NCBI GenBank assembly: GCA_050116035.1
Contig: JASFPJ010000106.1
Coordinates: forward strand, 1-9,933
Source of the DNA: SOIA01 sp050116035
Lineage (GTDB): Bacteria > Acidobacteriota > Aminicenantia > Aminicenantales > Aminicenantaceae
Reading direction: 5' to 3'
DNA: 9,933 nt
Position numbers and translations under genes: made by a program. The notes under the pieces are model-generated. The model made no database searches, was not told where the DNA came from, and saw nothing but the letters and a program-made list of their open reading frames with translations. Below are positions 7,541 through 9,933 of this stretch, piece by piece (the stretch's first letter is position 1; every line of letters starts with the position of its first letter).

Positions 7541-8347
7541 TTATTTCCACTCCTTTTTTTCCAGGTAGGCTCTCTTCAGCGTATCTCCTCGCACTCCCTG
7601 TCTGAGAGCTTCGAGCGCAAGAACTTCATCGGCAGGGATGTTGCCCAGGTTGACGTTGAGGCCCAGACGCAGGATCAGCGCCTGCTGCTGATTCTTCAAA
7701 GGTGCTTCCCAGATCAGGTTCTCTTTATCCTTGACTCCAGCAATGATGTTGTCGATTTCTTCGTCTTTGACCTTTCCTTCTGCATCAAAGATCCCCACTC
7801 CTTTTCCAGCTTCTCTCGCCTCGATAATCACTTTGAATGCGCCATTCTGTATGTCTTCTTCGATCAACTGATGGATGAGGGATATGGGAAGAACTTCTTT
7901 AGGGTCTTTTTTCCCGACCTCGGTTATGACTGTAAAGCCCTTATCCAGAGATTTATTTATGGTATCTTTCCTTGTTTGGCTGTCCATTTCAATCGTTCCA
8001 TCCGATATCTCGATTGCTGAAAACTTCAAGTCTTTGGCTTTATCCAGATATTTATCTATAGATTTTTGCCAGATGGCGACTTCGAAAAATGTCCCGCCGG
8101 GCATCACATCAATATTAGCGGCTGTGATCATCTCATTCTTCCTCTTCAAAAGGGCCTCATCATAGAAGGCTGATGTTCCGAAAGTCAATTTGATGACATC
8201 CACAAATTCCCCGCAAGTTTCGATCAAGTCCTCGAGTCGGCGAATCCCCAGTCCTTTATCGATCACCATCGTGACGCCCGTTTGTCTGGGTTTGGACGTT
8301 CGTCCTCCAGCGGGCATCTCGATCACTCCATCCCAAGGTTTACTCAT
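7541..8347 (-). CDS. phosphosulfolactate synthase (ComA) family protein
   Basis: The 268-residue protein matches the ComA family (PF02679), a TIM-barrel enzyme that adds sulfite to phosphoenolpyruvate to give 2-phospho-3-sulfolactate in coenzyme M biosynthesis. Bacterial homologues such as B. subtilis YitD serve sulfolactate formation, and plant HSA32 is a relative of unclear chemistry. Conserved blocks in order are TMVIDKG (26-32), VIKLTFGTS (51-59), GGTFFE (84-89), IEISDGT (112-118), EVGKK (143-147), IEARE (175-179), WEAP (213-216), NLGNI (233-237) and LRQGVRGDT (248-256). The ATG at 8347 is chosen over an upstream ATG at 8383 because AAGGAG (8354-8359) sits six bases before it and MSKPWDG opens the family alignment. 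The RBS overlaps the stop of the upstream P-loop gene, so the two are translationally coupled. No ComB phosphatase or ComC dehydrogenase is in view. The family is near certain, the reaction likely. Confidence 0.9.
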   Translation of the reverse strand: MSKPWDGVIEMPAGGRTSKPRQTGVTMVIDKGLGIRRLEDLIETCGEFVDVIKLTFGTSAFYDEALLKRKNEMITAANIDVMPGGTFFEVAIWQKSIDKYLDKAKDLKFSAIEISDGTIEMDSQTRKDTINKSLDKGFTVITEVGKKDPKEVLPISLIHQLIEEDIQNGAFKVIIEAREAGKGVGIFDAEGKVKDEEIDNIIAGVKDKENLIWEAPLKNQQQALILRLGLNVNLGNIPADEVLALEALRQGVRGDTLKRAYLEKKEWK

Positions 8348-8353
8348 TTCGTT

Positions 8354-8360
8354 CTCCTTT
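8354..8360 (-). promoter_or_regulatory. RBS of the ComA-family gene overlapping the upstream stop codon
   Basis: On the minus strand AAAGGAG spans 8360-8354, six bases before the ATG at 8347. It shares bases with the TAA (8361-8359) of the P-loop gene. This fixes the start of the downstream gene and indicates coupled translation of the pair. Confidence 0.75.
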
Positions 8361-9330
8361 AATCCAATAGTTCTCCCCAACACTCTTCCGGATTGGAGAG
8401 AACAGAGGCTGTTTGAATTATCGATTTATGCTGAACAAGCTGGCCGGCTGTGGAGAGACGTTTCTGAGCCATTTTCTCCTCGTCAAATCCCAGAACAGGA
8501 AGTCTGTCATATAGAATGAATGACTCTGATAATTTTTGGGTAATGTTGTCAAAAAGCGCTTTTGCAGCTTTTTTTCTGTCTGTGATGGGCATGAGGAGAA
8601 AACCTTTTCGGCCTTCTTCAATCCGGGGAAACAGAATGGTGACCGCGCTTGGATTCGTCAGTTTTTCGCTGTCATTTTTGTATGAAGAAAGGTCGAGTGC
8701 GATTTTTTTCTGCCACTCGTCCTCTGTCTCCTGCGTGTCGATATGACGCAAGAACTGGGGAAAGTTATGCATTAGCGTCCCCAGTCTCACGTTGTCCACC
8801 TGTGAGCCCATAAACCAGGATATAGTGTTTTTGTCTATCCGGAAATGCACGGTCTCCGTGGAAAAAAGCCTCAATCCTTTCGTCAGACCGCTGAGAAGAT
8901 AGACTGTTTTTCCACTTCCCGCGCCGCCGATCACGACATACAGTTGATTCTTTTTTTGACTGGTGAGAGCACAGGCATGGAGGTTATAGATTCTGTGTTT
9001 TTTTTCAAGGAGGAAAAGTGAATATCTGTACAGAAAACCCTGATTTCCCCAGAGGCTGAACCTTAAATCTGAAGCGTCGCGAGAGAGCTTACGAATGGGG
9101 CCGGTAAAAATTGCCCGGTCCCCGAGGAATTCGCATGAAGGTGTGTCTTCTGATTCATGGATAGAGATGTATCCATCTAGGTTTTCAGAGTAAGAGATTT
9201 GTTCAACATCCATGAAATCTGTCAGGAGAGATTTGACTTCTATCTGGAGAGGAAAAGAAGGGAGAAGTTCTTCAGTGTTGGATTCGATTCCAATCCTTGT
9301 TTTGAGTATTTTAACGGCTGTCCTGTGCAC
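8359..9330 (-). CDS. HPr-kinase-like P-loop protein, operon partner of ComA
   Basis: The protein has 323 residues from the chosen GTG start. The N-terminal 110 residues are not recognised. The middle resembles the HPr kinase/phosphorylase catalytic core: NLHACAL (His118), a beta strand, then a Walker A loop GGAGSGKT (135-142, Lys141) and TKGLRLFSTE (151-159). HPr kinases carry an Asp pair where this protein has Ser-Thr-Glu (157-159), so it is divergent and may phosphorylate something other than HPr. A C-terminal region (about 225-323) with VTILFPRI follows. An in-frame TTG at 9348 would allow six more residues but has no ribosome site and almost no leader, whereas GTG at 9330 follows AAGGA (9338-9342) by seven bases. 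No transmembrane segment is seen. It overlaps the ComA RBS downstream, so a shared pathway is likely. Alternatives are a small-molecule kinase or a non-catalytic nucleotide sensor. Confidence 0.7.
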   Translation of the reverse strand: MHRTAVKILKTRIGIESNTEELLPSFPLQIEVKSLLTDFMDVEQISYSENLDGYISIHESEDTPSCEFLGDRAIFTGPIRKLSRDASDLRFSLWGNQGFLYRYSLFLLEKKHRIYNLHACALTSQKKNQLYVVIGGAGSGKTVYLLSGLTKGLRLFSTETVHFRIDKNTISWFMGSQVDNVRLGTLMHNFPQFLRHIDTQETEDEWQKKIALDLSSYKNDSEKLTNPSAVTILFPRIEEGRKGFLLMPITDRKKAAKALFDNITQKLSESFILYDRLPVLGFDEEKMAQKRLSTAGQLVQHKSIIQTASVLSNPEECWGELLD

Positions 9331-9356
9331 AACTTCTTCCTTTTTCAAGATGATAT

Positions 9357-9385
9357 ATGATACACGATAAAGCTTAACTCCACAA
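9357..9385 (-). promoter_or_regulatory. promoter of the P-loop/ComA operon
   Basis: On the minus strand TTGTGG (9385-9380) and TATCAT (9362-9357) are separated by 17 bp. The predicted start is near 9350. That leaves about 20 nt before the GTG at 9330 and only two before the TTG at 9348, which supports the GTG as start. Confidence 0.4.
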
Positions 9386-9401
9386 TATCGAGAAAAAAGA
9401 G

Positions 9402-9425
9402 AAAAAGGGGCAGTCCCCTTTTTTT
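9402..9425. terminator. bidirectional intrinsic terminator hairpin
   Basis: Five A plus GGGG (9402-9410) pair with CCCC plus five T (9415-9423) across a CAGT loop, giving a nine-base-pair perfect stem. Seven T follow on the + strand (9419-9425) and five T on the - strand. It lies between the methyltransferase and the operon promoter and belongs to the REP-like cluster. Confidence 0.6.
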
Positions 9426-9489
9426 AAAGAAGAGGGACAGTTCCTATTTTCCTCAGCAAAAGGACTGAAAGGGACAATCCCCCCCCCTG

Positions 9490-9508
9490 AAAAAAGGGGC
9501 CTATCCCC
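9490..9508 (-). terminator. terminator of the UbiE/MenG-like gene
   Basis: On the minus strand GGGG (9508-9505), a five-base loop and CCCC (9499-9496) are followed by six T (9495-9490). The hairpin begins two bases after the TGA stop at 9511-9513. The stem is short but GC-pure and the U tract is in the right place. Confidence 0.6.
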
Positions 9509-9510
9509 GG

Positions 9511-9933
9511 TCATTTTTGGGCGGAGTGGATGGCCGCAACTCCGAAGAAAAGAGGACGGTGTGTGACCTGAGGGAAACCCGCCTCTCGGATGATAGAGGA
9601 AAATTCCTCAGGTGGATAAAAGCGTGGAATCGTGGAGGAGAGGTAATTGTAACCCGCTTTTGAGCCTGAAAGAAAGTATCCTATAGGCTTCACAGCCAGT
9701 TTTATGTAAAGATGAAAAAGTGCCTTTATCATTTTTACAGATGGCTGGCTCGTCTCGAGGTTGATGAAGAACCCTCCCGGCTTGAGAACTCGATAGAATT
9801 CCTTCAGATGGTCGATGAGCACATCTTTCCTCGGATTGATGTTTCGAGTGGCAAAAGAAATCGTCACGATATCGAAAGTTTTATCCGGAAAAGGGAGACA
9901 CGCCGCATCGGCAAGGACAGGGGAGAGGTTTGG
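9511..9933 (-). CDS. UbiE/MenG-like quinone methyltransferase, 5'-truncated
   Basis: The frame is open to base 9933, so only the last 140 residues are visible and the SAM-binding glycine loop is outside. The visible part starts PNLSPVLADAACLPFPDKTFDIVTI, the post-I and motif II region of class I methyltransferases. It continues with SFATRNI (UbiE: AFGLRNV), EFYRVLKPGG and LETSQP (UbiE: LEFSKP). YNYLSSTIPRFYPPEEFSSIIREAGF and the ending GVAAIHSAQK match the UbiE/MenG C-terminus. The enzyme would C-methylate demethylmenaquinone to menaquinone (or 2-polyprenyl-benzoquinol to its methylated form), using S-adenosylmethionine, at the cytoplasmic membrane. A GTG at 9867 lies inside conserved sequence and is not the start. 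It ends in a hairpin terminator, separate from the operon downstream on the same strand. Confidence 0.85.
   Translation of the reverse strand, partial: PNLSPVLADAACLPFPDKTFDIVTISFATRNINPRKDVLIDHLKEFYRVLKPGGFFINLETSQPSVKMIKALFHLYIKLAVKPIGYFLSGSKAGYNYLSSTIPRFYPPEEFSSIIREAGFPQVTHRPLFFGVAAIHSAQK

Larger units (their letters stand above)
9402..9508. repeat. cluster of REP-like G-rich/C-rich hairpin units
   Basis: Four related units lie in about 107 bp: GGGGCAGTCCCC (9407-9418), GGGACAGTTCC (9434-9444), GGGACAATCC with nine C in all (9471-9487), and GGGGCCTATCCCC (9496-9508). Each is a G-run and C-run around a short loop, with A- or T-rich flanks. AGGACTG (9461-9467) can also pair with CAGTTCCT (9439-9446) with one bulge. 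Such GGGACAG-type palindromes resemble REP elements mobilised by RAYT/IS200-like transposases in many genomes. No transposase is in the window, so that origin is inferred. Confidence 0.5.

Noticed and set aside
7481..8020. 179-codon + strand open frame antisense to the ComA-family gene
   Set aside because: It is the antisense image of a gene with a full set of conserved motifs, has no ribosome site and no recognisable domain.
8348..8383. Upstream ATG (8383) as the start of the ComA-family gene
   Set aside because: It would overlap the P-loop gene by 25 bp and has no RBS; the ATG at 8347 has AAGGAG at six bases.
8190..8519. 109-codon + strand open frame spanning the ComA/P-loop junction
   Set aside because: It is antisense to two supported genes, with low-complexity composition and no start signal.
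9331..9348. TTG (9348) as the start of the P-loop gene
   Set aside because: It has no ribosome site and the predicted transcript begins about two bases before it; GTG 9330 has AAGGA at seven bases.
9479..9487. Run of nine C as a possible slippage or phase-variation tract
   Set aside because: It lies in a non-coding REP-like unit away from any start codon or promoter spacer, so a switching role has no support; its length may also be uncertain in sequencing.
1..9933. CRISPR array, tRNA, rRNA, insertion sequence or phage module
   Set aside because: No regularly spaced direct repeats, tRNA arm patterns, transposase or phage genes were seen on either strand.

Overview
The window is bacterial DNA of moderate GC content. 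It carries seven protein genes, two of them cut by the window ends, with short AT-richer spacers holding readable promoter, operator-like and terminator signals. The gene set suggests an anaerobic, menaquinone-using, Gram-negative-type bacterium, because it combines a PflX-like radical SAM protein, a secreted GH63-like glycosidase, a long MacB/FtsX-type permease, a bacterial ComA-like enzyme and a UbiE/MenG methyltransferase. Candidatus Aminicenantes or another Acidobacteria-like lineage would fit. That placement is a family-level impression and was not tested.

Left part, + strand (1-4747). A 5'-truncated class V aminotransferase/kynureninase-like PLP enzyme (1-939) is followed by a 244-bp spacer. 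The spacer contains a long imperfect inverted repeat (arms 1002-1016 and 1071-1085) and a good sigma-70-type promoter. This promoter serves a COG1313 (PflX-type) radical SAM protein (1184-2218) with a twin-arginine-like N-terminus. A U-tract hairpin and an extended -10 promoter separate it from a secreted GH63-like alpha-glycosidase (2384-4747).

Centre, + strand (4748-7384). An AT-rich 270-bp spacer with two perfect 12-bp palindromes precedes an 8-TM MacB/FtsX-type permease (5018-7384, GTG start). No ATPase or membrane-fusion partner lies in the window. Its end faces the end of the minus-strand genes across a 156-bp convergent spacer holding a 12-bp-arm inverted repeat.

Right part, - strand (7541-9933). 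In transcription order there is a 5'-truncated UbiE/MenG-like methyltransferase (9511-9933), then a spacer with REP-like G-rich/C-rich hairpins, two of which look like terminators, and then a promoter. A two-gene operon follows: an HPr-kinase-like P-loop protein (8359-9330) and a phosphosulfolactate synthase (ComA) family protein (7541-8347). The ComA ribosome-binding site overlaps the stop codon of the P-loop gene. This P-loop/ComA pair is the most interesting association here. It suggests an undescribed kinase-linked branch of sulfolactate or ComA-type chemistry, but the function is inferred only from the pairing. I see no CRISPR array, tRNA, rRNA, insertion sequence or phage module.
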